DNA from: Actinomycetota bacterium
GTDB taxonomy: Bacteria > Actinomycetota > Thermoleophilia > UBA2241
Assembly (NCBI GenBank): GCA_003157715.1
Contig: PMKK01000185.1
Location: 1-6,507, forward strand
DNA length: 6,507 nt
Direction of reading: 5' to 3'
Both the position numbers and the translations under genes were made by a program. The stretch's first letter is position 1, and each line of letters starts with the position of its first letter. The notes beneath the pieces are model-generated. The model was not told the DNA's origin. It saw only the letters and a list, made by a program, of their open reading frames with translations, and searched no databases. This document shows, piece after piece, positions 1 to 5,457 of this stretch.

Positions 1-1
1 G

Positions 2-1039
2 GCGCTCGACGACTTCGGCGGCGGGCTGTTCAAGCCCACGCAGGCCATCACCCGGGCGCAGCTCGCCCGGGCCCTCGTCGTCACCGGAGCCTTCCAGAAG
101 CTGACGGTGCCGGCGGTCGCGCTGGCCGACGTGCCGGTGAGCAACCCTTACTACAAGTACATCGAGATCGCCGTCCACCTGCATATCATGTCCGTCTTCA
201 AGGACGGCTTTCACCCGGCGGCGCCTGTGCTGGAGTATCAGGCCGACAGCGCCGCCGTCTGTCTTCTGCGAGCCCTGAACCCCACCGCCGACTGGACCGT
301 TCTCAAGTCGCTGCGACCCGGTACCTGGCAGCCGAACGCCAAGTGGACCACGGGCGCGCCGACCTATCTGCCGGCCGAGGTCGCGGCGCGGTCCCTGGGG
401 CTGCGCTTCAACCATTCGTCCACGGCCGACGCCCTCGAGGTCTCGCCGCGCCAGGCGATCGATCGGGCCGAGGTGGCCGCCATCCTGTATCGCGCGAAGC
501 ACCTGTCGTCGTGGAGCATCGCCGGTCTCAAGGAGTACGACAGCGTCGTTCTGCCGACCTTGACCGCCCGCCAGAAGCAGATCATCGCCTTCGCTTTCAA
601 GTACATCGGTTACCCGTATGTCTGGGGCGGTGAGTATCCCACCAAGAACTCGCCGTACGGCGCCCAGGCCCATGGCGGCTTCGATTGTTCAGGGTTCGAC
701 TGGTGGGTCATGAAGATGCACTTCGGCTACACGCTGAACGAACGCACCGCGGCCGGCATGGCCGCGGCCGCCAAACCGCGCATCACGCGCGCCAAGCTCG
801 TGCCCGGCGACCTCATCTTCTTCGGTCCGAAGGGGCCCAAGTCGACCGCGGTATCGATCTACCACGCCGCGCTGTACCTCGGCAACGGCTGGTTCATCCA
901 GTCGACCGGCTCGCTCGACGGCGTCGGTCTTTCGTCGCTCGACTCCGATTCCTACTGGAAGTCGGCCTTCGCCTGGGGCCGCCGAGTGCTGAAGAAAGGC
1001 CAGTTCGCGCCGCTCACGAGCGTCTCGCCCGCGCAGTGA
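2..1039 (+). CDS. SLH-repeat NlpC/P60 family cell-wall hydrolase (5' partial)
   Basis: The reading frame is open from the left edge, so the true N-terminus and any signal peptide are missing; 345 codons are visible. Numbering from the first visible codon, the end of one S-layer-homology repeat is seen at residues 1-30 (F-K-P...ITRAQLARAL, close to the SLH signature ITRAE). A second repeat spans about 41-92 (Y-x-YI-x-x-A...IM...F-P). A weaker third spans about 121-166, ending in IDRAEVAAILYRA. An NlpC/P60 domain follows at about 190-330: YPYVWGG, then the nucleophile in FDCSGF (Cys229, codon 686-688), a PGDLIFF motif, His288 in YHAALYLGNG (863-865), and Gln300 as a plausible third polar residue. 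Family knowledge: SLH repeats bind secondary cell-wall polysaccharide, and NlpC/P60 enzymes usually cut peptide bonds in peptidoglycan. I infer a wall-anchored peptidoglycan endopeptidase. The codon at 107 is an internal GTG, not the real start, because the SLH homology continues upstream of it. Confidence 0.88.
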   Translation, partial: ALDDFGGGLFKPTQAITRAQLARALVVTGAFQKLTVPAVALADVPVSNPYYKYIEIAVHLHIMSVFKDGFHPAAPVLEYQADSAAVCLLRALNPTADWTVLKSLRPGTWQPNAKWTTGAPTYLPAEVAARSLGLRFNHSSTADALEVSPRQAIDRAEVAAILYRAKHLSSWSIAGLKEYDSVVLPTLTARQKQIIAFAFKYIGYPYVWGGEYPTKNSPYGAQAHGGFDCSGFDWWVMKMHFGYTLNERTAAGMAAAAKPRITRAKLVPGDLIFFGPKGPKSTAVSIYHAALYLGNGWFIQSTGSLDGVGLSSLDSDSYWKSAFAWGRRVLKKGQFAPLTSVSPAQ

Positions 1040-1446
1040 GAAAGGCCGTCGTTCTGGTCCTGTTCACGGCCGCCCTCGGGGCGGCGGTGCTGCTCGCTAC
1101 CGAGCGCGCCCGTTCGCTGGAGGCCTACGATCGCACGCCGCCCGTCGGCTGGATCTCGCTGCCGCCCGTCGTTACTACCCACCACGTCACCGTGCTCGCG
1201 GCCATCGCCGATCCCGACACCGGTGTCGTCGAGTTGCGTCTGAGCAACGACGGCGCGGCTTGGAGCGTCTGGGAAGGATTCCCGAGCCCGGCGGCCGACG
1301 GCGCCATTCGCCTGCCCTGGCGGCTCGCGGCGGGGACCGGTGCGAGGACGGTGACCGTCGAGGTGCGCAACGGGGCCGGCCATATCTCGACGTTCACGGC
1401 GCACACCACGGTGCGAGCTCGTTCAGGTCAGGTCGTCAGCCCCTGA
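1036..1446 (+). CDS. Small secreted or membrane-anchored Ig-like domain protein
   Basis: This is a 136-residue protein starting at GTG 1036, which overlaps the TGA of the SLH/NlpC gene (GTGA), the usual arrangement for translational coupling. No good Shine-Dalgarno sequence is visible, which fits coupling. The N-terminus reads MRKAVVLVLFTAALGAAVLLA: two basic residues and then about 18 hydrophobic ones, so it is a Sec signal peptide or an N-terminal anchor. There is no lipobox cysteine. Residues about 36-130 look like one bacterial Ig-like or fibronectin-like beta-sandwich: TPPVGWISLPP, VTVLAAIADPDTGVVELRLSNDG, W-S-V-W, then GARTVTVEVRNGAGHIST near the end. That last stretch resembles the 'GTRTVYVQVRDAAGN' strand common in actinobacterial surface proteins. 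The role is unknown; it may be a partner or accessory of the upstream wall hydrolase. Its last 19 bases overlap the 3' end of the convergent rfbB. Confidence 0.75.
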   Translation: MRKAVVLVLFTAALGAAVLLATERARSLEAYDRTPPVGWISLPPVVTTHHVTVLAAIADPDTGVVELRLSNDGAAWSVWEGFPSPAADGAIRLPWRLAAGTGARTVTVEVRNGAGHISTFTAHTTVRARSGQVVSP

Positions 1447-2432
1447 TACTGGCGCTCGTAGTAACGCCGCCACTGCCCCGACTTGATCTTCTCCCACCAC
1501 TCGCGGTGCTCTCCGTACCAGGCCACGGTGCGTGCCAGACCATCGGCGAACGAGACCCGCGGCTCCCACCCCAGGGCGCGCACCTTGGCGCAGTCGAGCG
1601 CGTAGCGGCGATCGTGGCCGGGCCGGTCCGTGACGTAGCGCACCAGCTCCTCGCCCAGGCCCAACTCGCTGAGGATGCCGCGCGTGAGGTCGAGGTTGGC
1701 GATCTCGTTGCCGCCGCCGACGTTGTAGATCTCGCCGTCGAGCCCGCTGCGCAGCACGAGGTCGAGCGCCCGGCAGTTGTCGTCGACGTAGATCCAGTCG
1801 CGCACGTTGCGCCCGTCGCCGTAGACCGGCAGCGCCTGGTGGTCGAGGGCGTTGGTGATAAACAGCGGCACGATCTTCTCGGGGTACTGGTACGGGCCGT
1901 AGTTGTTGGAGCTGCGCGTCGTGACGACGGGTGTGCCGTAGGTGCGCCGGTAGGCCAGCACGAGCAGCTCGCCGCCGGCCTTGCTGGCCGAGTAGGGGCT
2001 CGACGGCCGCAGCGCGTCGGTCTCGATCGAGGCGCCTTCGGCGACGTCGCCGTAGACCTCGTCGGTCGAGATCTGCAGAAAGCGCGTGACGCCGTGCGCC
2101 CGCACGGCCTCGAGCAGCACATGGGTGCCGATCACATCGGTGTGGATGAAGTCCTCCGGGCCGCTGATCGAGCGATCGACGTGGGTCTCGGCCGCGAAGT
2201 TGACGATCGCATCGGCGCCGGCGGCGACCTGGCCGACCACCGCGGGGTCGCAGATGTCGCCCTTGACGAACGAGTAGCGCGGGTCGCCTGAGACGTCGCG
2301 CAGGTTGTCGAGGTTGCCCGCGTAGGTGAGCTTGTCGAGCACGACGACTTCGTCGTCGGGATGTTCTGCCAGCAGGAGGCGGACGAAGTTGGAGCCGATG
2401 AAGCCGGCGCCGCCGGTGACTACGATCCTCAT
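1428..2432 (-). CDS. rfbB: dTDP-glucose 4,6-dehydratase
   Basis: This 334-residue protein is of normal length for RmlB, an extended short-chain dehydrogenase/reductase. It converts dTDP-D-glucose to dTDP-4-keto-6-deoxy-D-glucose with bound NAD+, the second step of dTDP-L-rhamnose synthesis, in the cytoplasm. Visible motifs are the Rossmann glycine motif TGGAGFIGSN (6-15), NFAAETHVDRSI (78-89), the catalytic STDEVYG with Thr123, Asp124 and Glu125, and the YSASK pair Tyr147/Lys151. Further conserved blocks are SSNNYGPYQYPEKIVPLFI (174 onward), GDGRNVRDWIYVDD (205-218) and the C-terminal TDRPGHDRRYALD. The frame stays open upstream to 2678, but the ATG at 2432 is chosen because homology begins exactly there (MRIVVTGGAGFIGSN) and GAGGGAG lies 8 bases before it. 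It is the last gene of the leftward unit, 50 bases after rfbD. Its stop lies inside the convergent Ig-like gene. Confidence 0.97.
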   Translation of the reverse strand: MRIVVTGGAGFIGSNFVRLLLAEHPDDEVVVLDKLTYAGNLDNLRDVSGDPRYSFVKGDICDPAVVGQVAAGADAIVNFAAETHVDRSISGPEDFIHTDVIGTHVLLEAVRAHGVTRFLQISTDEVYGDVAEGASIETDALRPSSPYSASKAGGELLVLAYRRTYGTPVVTTRSSNNYGPYQYPEKIVPLFITNALDHQALPVYGDGRNVRDWIYVDDNCRALDLVLRSGLDGEIYNVGGGNEIANLDLTRGILSELGLGEELVRYVTDRPGHDRRYALDCAKVRALGWEPRVSFADGLARTVAWYGEHREWWEKIKSGQWRRYYERQYQGLTT

Positions 2433-2440
2433 GTCCTCGT

Positions 2441-2447
2441 CTCCCTC
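2441..2447 (-). promoter_or_regulatory. Ribosome binding site of rfbB
   Basis: On the - strand this reads GAGGGAG, 8 bases before the ATG at 2432. It decides the start against the much longer upstream extension of the same frame, which runs into the end of rfbD. Confidence 0.75.
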
Positions 2448-2454
2448 GAACAGG

Positions 2455-2479
2455 GGCGGCGCGCTGGCGGCGCGCCGCC
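2455..2479. repeat. Perfect GC hairpin between rfbD and rfbB
   Basis: Bases 2455-2464 (GGCGGCGCGC) are the exact reverse complement of 2470-2479 (GCGCGCCGCC), giving a 10-bp stem around the 5-base loop TGGCG. In the leftward mRNA it lies just after the rfbD stop (2483) and ends 7 bases before the rfbB Shine-Dalgarno. No run of T follows on either strand, so a classical intrinsic terminator is unlikely. An intercistronic stabiliser, RNA-processing site or translation modulator fits better; this is inference. A near-copy occurs at 5421-5438. Confidence 0.7.
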
Positions 2480-2482
2480 GCT

Positions 2483-3370
2483 TCACGGCGTATCGAGCAG
2501 CTCGTCCATGACGGCCGCCACGCCGTCCTGCCAGCAGGGCGGCTGCGGTATCGGCCGCTCCGTCGTCAGCGCGCTGAAGGCCGGCCGTGGCGCCGGCCGG
2601 CCGGCCTGCGCGGTCGTCAGCGGCTCGACCGCCACCGGCAGTCCGGCCAGGGCCACGACCTCGCGGGCCAGCTCGCACCAGCTGCAGGCGCCGCCGCCGG
2701 CCATGTGGTAGATGCCGGGGCCAAGGCCCGCGTCCAGGGCTTCGACGACGGCGATCGCCAGATGTCCCGCGTAGGTCGGTGAGCCGACCTGGTCGTCGAC
2801 CACGCGCAGCGGTTCCGCAGGTTGTCCGGCGGGCCGTGCGGCGGCGCGTTCGCGCGCCGCCGCCAGGATCGTCTTGACGAAATTCCGGCCGGTCGCTGAA
2901 TACAACCAGGCCGTGCGGATCACCGTGCCGTGCAGCCAGGCGAGCGTCTCGCGCTCCTGGGCCAGCTTGGTGCGGCCGTAGGCGCTGAGCGGCGCCGGTT
3001 CGTCGGTCTCGACGTACGGGGCGCCCTTGTGCCCGTCGAAGACGTAGTCGCTCGAAAACGACACGAGCTGCGCGTGCGTGCCGCGCAGGGCCGCGACGAT
3101 GTGGCGCGTGCCGAGGGCGTTCACCGCGTGGGCCGTCTTCTCGTCGCGCTCGGCGCCGTCGACGTCGGTGTAGGCGGCGGTGTGCAGCACGACGTCGGGG
3201 CGAAAGGCGCGCACCGCGGCCGCGACGGCGGCCGCGTCGCGCAGGTCGAGCGCCTCCTCGCGGGCGACGAAGACCTCGCCCTCGAGCAGACTCGTGAAAG
3301 CGGTGGCGAGCTGGCCGCCGCCGCCGGTGAGCAGCCAGCGTGTCGCGGACGTCACGGGGTGGACGGCCAT
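2483..3370 (-). CDS. rfbD: dTDP-4-dehydrorhamnose reductase
   Basis: This 295-residue protein is of usual RmlD length. It carries out the last step to dTDP-L-rhamnose, the NAD(P)H-dependent reduction of the 4-keto group. Visible motifs are a glycine-rich nucleotide motif LLTGGGGQLATAF (13-25; the canonical form is TGxxGQLG, so the last glycine is Ala here), HTAAYTDVDGAE (63-74) and SFSSDYVFDG (104-113). The catalytic pair is Tyr131/Lys135 in SAYGRTK. The RmlD-specific DDQVGSPTYAGHLA (192-205) and RPAPRPAFSAL (258-268) are also present. The ATG at 3370 is the first possible start after an upstream in-frame stop, but no strong Shine-Dalgarno precedes it. A GTG at 3355, five codons in, would also keep the whole Rossmann core, so the start is uncertain by 15 bases. 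It lies 60 bases after the RmlC-like gene and 50 bases before rfbB, on the same strand as the rest of the cluster. Confidence 0.95.
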   Translation of the reverse strand: MAVHPVTSATRWLLTGGGGQLATAFTSLLEGEVFVAREEALDLRDAAAVAAAVRAFRPDVVLHTAAYTDVDGAERDEKTAHAVNALGTRHIVAALRGTHAQLVSFSSDYVFDGHKGAPYVETDEPAPLSAYGRTKLAQERETLAWLHGTVIRTAWLYSATGRNFVKTILAAARERAAARPAGQPAEPLRVVDDQVGSPTYAGHLAIAVVEALDAGLGPGIYHMAGGGACSWCELAREVVALAGLPVAVEPLTTAQAGRPAPRPAFSALTTERPIPQPPCWQDGVAAVMDELLDTP

Positions 3371-3422
3371 CGCGTCGCGGGGCTCACGAGTTCGATCGTC
3401 GGTGCCGGACAGCGGCCCTCGA

Positions 3423-3440
3423 GCTGCGCCTCAGCGCAGC
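3423..3440. repeat. Short hairpin with the rfbC-like stop codon in its loop
   Basis: GCTGCGC (3423-3429) and GCGCAGC (3434-3440) are perfect reverse complements, a 7-bp stem with a 4-base loop. On the - strand the loop contains the TGA stop (3431-3433) of the epimerase gene, and the last coding codons form one arm. No U-tract follows. It could modulate termination or protect the upstream message, or be a chance effect of high GC. Confidence 0.45.
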
Positions 3441-3886
3441 CGCAGGCCCCAGTCGTAGGGGATCAGATCGGTGTCGTGAGGCAGCTCGTCCTGGTCGGGC
3501 TCGTCGTAGTCGTAGACCTCGGTCGGCGCATTGACGATGAAGGCCTCGTCGGCGCTCACGCACTTCCAGCCGTGCTGCACCTCGGGCGGCACCCGCGCGA
3601 GCAGGGGGTTGTGCTCGCCCATGAAGAGCTCGTCGATGCGGCCCCGGGTGGGCGAACCGTCGCGGCCGTCGTAGAGCACGAGCTTGATCATGCCCTTGAC
3701 GCACACGATGTTGTCGTACTGGACGTGGTGCAGGTGCCAGCCCTTGACCACTCCGGGCAGCGTCGTCGTCATGTAGAGCTGCCCGAACTTGATGAAGAGC
3801 TCGTCGTCTGAGCGCAGGCACTCCATGAGCCGGCCGCGCTCGTCCGGGATCACGCGCAGCCGTTTGGTCATCACGCCGTCGATCAT
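3431..3886 (-). CDS. RmlC-related cupin, putative dTDP-4-keto-6-deoxyglucose 3,5-epimerase
   Basis: This 151-residue cupin-fold protein belongs to the dTDP-4-dehydrorhamnose 3,5-epimerase-related group, shorter than classical RmlC (about 180). Visible features are a VVKGWHLHHVQYDNIVCVKG strand pair (46-65) in place of the classical RGLHYQ...QxKLVxV block. His51 is the likely counterpart of the catalytic His. LVLYDGRDGSPTRG (69-82) matches the classical V-D-x-R-x-x-SPTxG. His105 lies in VPPEVQHGWK, and the tail is NAPTEVYDYDEPDQDELPHDTDLIPYDWG (119-147). The lysine of the classical QxKLV motif is not present; Asp58/Asn59 occupy that place. Between rfbA and rfbD, with no other C gene visible, it probably supplies the epimerase step. 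A different stereochemical outcome, or a non-enzymatic role, cannot be excluded. The ATG at 3886 is chosen over a later ATG at 3871 because AAAAGGGG lies 4 bases upstream of the former. I leave the symbol blank because the family is divergent. Confidence 0.85.
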   Translation of the reverse strand: MIDGVMTKRLRVIPDERGRLMECLRSDDELFIKFGQLYMTTTLPGVVKGWHLHHVQYDNIVCVKGMIKLVLYDGRDGSPTRGRIDELFMGEHNPLLARVPPEVQHGWKCVSADEAFIVNAPTEVYDYDEPDQDELPHDTDLIPYDWGLRLR

Positions 3887-3890
3887 CGCG

Positions 3891-3898
3891 CCCCTTTT
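3891..3898 (-). promoter_or_regulatory. Ribosome binding site of the RmlC-like gene
   Basis: On the - strand this reads AAAAGGGG, 4 bases before the ATG at 3886. It supports that start over the in-frame ATG at 3871, which has no such sequence, and over the long arginine-rich extension of the frame upstream. Confidence 0.65.
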
Positions 3899-3924
3899 GC
3901 TTGAAGCCACCTGAAGGCCGGCCG

Positions 3925-4986
3925 TCAGACCACGCCGATGCGGCTCGAGTCGCCGACCATGAAACGGTAGGCGGCCGGCCGGCCGTCGGAGCGGCAGATG
4001 GTCACGTCCTTGCCGATCAGGCTGTCGCAGAGCCGTGCGTCCAGCCCCGAGATGCGGCTGTTTTCGAGGATGATGGAGTGTTCGATCTCGGCGTGGTCGA
4101 CGATCACGCCGTGGAGTATCGACGTGTAGGGACCGATGAAGGCGTCGGTGAGCTCGCAGCCGTGCCCGATCGTCACTGGGCCGCGCACCGTGCAGCGCGT
4201 GAGGACGCTGCCGGCCTCGATGGCCACTGGGCCTTCGATCGATGAGTCGATCGTCTCGCCGCGCACGTCGCGTTCGAGCGTGCCGAGGATCAGGCGGTTG
4301 GCTTCGAGAATGTCCTCGAGCTTGCCGGTGTCCTTCCACCAGCCCGTCACGATGTGCGGCTCGACCTGCAGGCCGCGGTCGACCATGTGCTGGATGGCGT
4401 CGGTGATCTCGAGCTCGCCGCGCGCCGAGGGGCTGATCGCCTTGACGCTCGCGAAGATCTTCGCGGTGAAGAGGTAGACGCCGACCAGGGCCAGGTCGCT
4501 GCGCGGCTCGGCCGGTTTTTCGACCAGGTGCGTCACCGCGCCGTCGACGATCTCGGCCACGCCGTAGGACTGCGGGTCGGGTACGTGCTGCAGCAGGATC
4601 AGGGCATCGGGTGCGTCGGCGCGAAAGCGCTCGACGAACGGCACGATGCCGTCCTTCAGCAGGTTGTCGCCGAGATACATGACGAAGGGCTCGTCGCCCA
4701 GGTACTCCTCGGCGATCAGCACCGCGTGCGCCAGGCCGAGCGGCGCCGCCTGACGCAGGTAGGTCACGCGCAAGCCGAAGCGCGCGCCGTCGCCGACGGC
4801 GGCCTCGACCTCGGCATGGGTATCGCCGACGACGATGCCGACCTCGTCTATGCCGGCCGCGTGCATCGCCTCGAGACCGTAGAAGAGGATGGGCTTGTTG
4901 GCGACCGGCACGAGCTGCTTTGCCGAGGTGTGGGTGATGGGCCGCAGCCGGGTGCCGGCGCCGCCACTGAGGATGAGCCCTCTCAC
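3925..4986 (-). CDS. rfbA: Glucose-1-phosphate thymidylyltransferase, long form
   Basis: This 353-residue protein joins dTTP and glucose-1-phosphate to dTDP-glucose plus pyrophosphate, the entry step of the pathway. The N-terminal nucleotidyltransferase domain (1 to about 240) shows LILSGGAGTRLRPIT (4-18), Lys23 in SAKQLVPVANKP, YLGDNLLKDGI (104-114, with Asp107 as a likely metal ligand), VEKPAEP (155-161) and GWWKDTGK (215-222). The C-terminal part (about 245-335) has hexapeptide-like left-handed beta-helix repeats (IEGPVAIEAGSVL..., VRGPVTIGHGCEL...). That part marks the roughly 350-residue long class, related to StrD-type enzymes of deoxysugar clusters, rather than the roughly 290-residue RmlA of enteric bacteria. 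The start is GTG 4986, with AGGGGGG four bases upstream; homology begins at MRGLILSGG. It follows the small acidic gene by 27 bases and precedes the RmlC-like gene by 38, so cotranscription is very likely. Confidence 0.96.
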   Translation of the reverse strand: MRGLILSGGAGTRLRPITHTSAKQLVPVANKPILFYGLEAMHAAGIDEVGIVVGDTHAEVEAAVGDGARFGLRVTYLRQAAPLGLAHAVLIAEEYLGDEPFVMYLGDNLLKDGIVPFVERFRADAPDALILLQHVPDPQSYGVAEIVDGAVTHLVEKPAEPRSDLALVGVYLFTAKIFASVKAISPSARGELEITDAIQHMVDRGLQVEPHIVTGWWKDTGKLEDILEANRLILGTLERDVRGETIDSSIEGPVAIEAGSVLTRCTVRGPVTIGHGCELTDAFIGPYTSILHGVIVDHAEIEHSIILENSRISGLDARLCDSLIGKDVTICRSDGRPAAYRFMVGDSSRIGVV

Positions 4987-4990
4987 GCTG

Positions 4991-4997
4991 CCCCCCT
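4991..4997 (-). promoter_or_regulatory. Ribosome binding site of rfbA
   Basis: On the - strand this reads AGGGGGG, 4 bases before the GTG start at 4986. It supports a GTG start at the beginning of the MRGLILSGG homology. Confidence 0.65.
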
Positions 4998-5013
4998 GGC
5001 CGGCCGCGCGGGC

Positions 5014-5301
5014 CTAGATCGATTCGTAGTCTTCGAGCTCGTCGTCGCTCTCGGTGGAGATGAGATCGAGAACGTCGTGCTCGTCGACGGCCTTGCCCAT
5101 GAAGACGACGCTCGTCTTGTCGGGCGGGCCGACCCACAGGGTGACGCGGTCGCCGGCCGTAAAGACGACGGGCCGGCCGTCGCGCAGCACGTTGGTCAGC
5201 GTGGAGTGCTCGACGTCGCGCGTGACTTCGGCCGAGTCGATCGGCAGCGCGTCCTGGTCGTTTACCTGCAGGCGAGGCTGCTTGTCCTTGTCGATATCCA
5301 C
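5014..5301 (-). CDS. Small acidic protein of unknown function, first gene of the rfb unit
   Basis: This is a predicted 95-residue protein from GTG 5301 to TAG 5014. I do not recognise its family. It is strongly acidic (about 23 Asp/Glu against 9 Lys/Arg), with a tail ESDDELEDYES near the C-terminus. The middle (about 44-72) alternates hydrophobic and polar residues in short strands (RPVVFTAGDRVTLWVG, TSVVFMGKAV), which suggests a small beta-rich domain. There is no signal peptide or membrane segment, so it is probably cytoplasmic. It looks real because it is on the same strand as rfbA, ends 27 bases before it, has ordinary amino-acid composition, and is preceded by TATACT 8 bases upstream of the GTG, placed for a leaderless message. 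The frame continues open much further right, but that part lies antisense to the binding-protein gene and is arginine-poor shadow sequence. No Shine-Dalgarno is visible at the GTG. Confidence 0.65.
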   Translation of the reverse strand: MDIDKDKQPRLQVNDQDALPIDSAEVTRDVEHSTLTNVLRDGRPVVFTAGDRVTLWVGPPDKTSVVFMGKAVDEHDVLDLISTESDDELEDYESI

Positions 5302-5309
5302 CAGCGCGC

Positions 5310-5315
5310 AGTATA
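5310..5315 (-). promoter_or_regulatory. Candidate -10 box for a leaderless rfb-unit transcript
   Basis: The - strand carries TATACT, five of six matches to TATAAT, in an otherwise GC-rich stretch, ending 8 bases before the GTG at 5301. A transcript starting at or next to that GTG would be leaderless, which agrees with the lack of a Shine-Dalgarno there. No convincing -35 hexamer is seen at 16-18 bases upstream, so the site is tentative. Confidence 0.45.
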
Positions 5316-5377
5316 GCAAGTTTGACGGCGGGCTCCCGTCGAGGCGCGCGTCGCACCGCCGCCCCGCGCGAGCCGGC

Positions 5378-5406
5378 TTGCCATGCCGCGACTGGAAAGG
5401 TTTACT
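5378..5406 (+). promoter_or_regulatory. Sigma-70-type promoter of the solute-binding protein gene
   Basis: TTGCCA at 5378-5383 (five of six to TTGACA) and TTTACT at 5401-5406 (four of six to TATAAT) are separated by exactly 17 bases. The predicted start, near 5413, would give a leader of about 45 bases that contains the 5421-5438 hairpin and the Shine-Dalgarno. The position inside a divergent intergenic region supports it. Confidence 0.5.
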
Positions 5407-5420
5407 AAGGGCCGTGAGAC

Positions 5421-5438
5421 GGCGCGCTGGCGCGCGCC
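5421..5438. repeat. GC hairpin in the leader of the binding-protein gene
   Basis: GGCGCGC (5421-5427) and GCGCGCC (5432-5438) form a perfect 7-bp stem with loop TGGC. It ends 6 bases before the Shine-Dalgarno at 5445. Its sequence equals 2458-2476 except for one missing G. No U-tract follows, so it is not a standard terminator. Confidence 0.65.
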
Positions 5439-5444
5439 TCCGAC

Positions 5445-5452
5445 AAGGGGGA
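5445..5452 (+). promoter_or_regulatory. Ribosome binding site of the solute-binding protein gene
   Basis: AAGGGGGA lies 5 bases before the ATG at 5458. It supports that start, which is also directly followed by a signal-peptide-like sequence. Confidence 0.7.
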
Positions 5453-5457
5453 ATGAC

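Noticed and set aside
1399..1416. Small inverted repeat near the end of the Ig-like gene as a bidirectional terminator
   Set aside because: The stem is only about 5 bp, lies within coding sequence and has no T-run on either side.
1260..2291. Long open frame on the + strand opposite rfbB
   Set aside because: It is antisense to a clearly conserved RmlB, has the Val/Ala/Asp-rich composition of a GC-rich shadow frame and shows no recognisable domain.
2930..3811. Open frame on the + strand across rfbD and the RmlC-like gene
   Set aside because: It spans two real genes and their gap on the opposite strand and has no start signal or domain.
3916..5005. GGCCGGCC palindromes at 3916-3923 and 4998-5005, flanking rfbA
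   Set aside because: The same 8-base palindrome occurs elsewhere in the window, including inside genes, and is expected by chance at this GC content; I see no sign of an element or site-specific recombination.
3887..5356. Upstream part of the - strand frame that ends with the RmlC-like gene
   Set aside because: It is extremely arginine-rich and overlaps rfbA in another frame; only the part from ATG 3886 shows homology and a Shine-Dalgarno.
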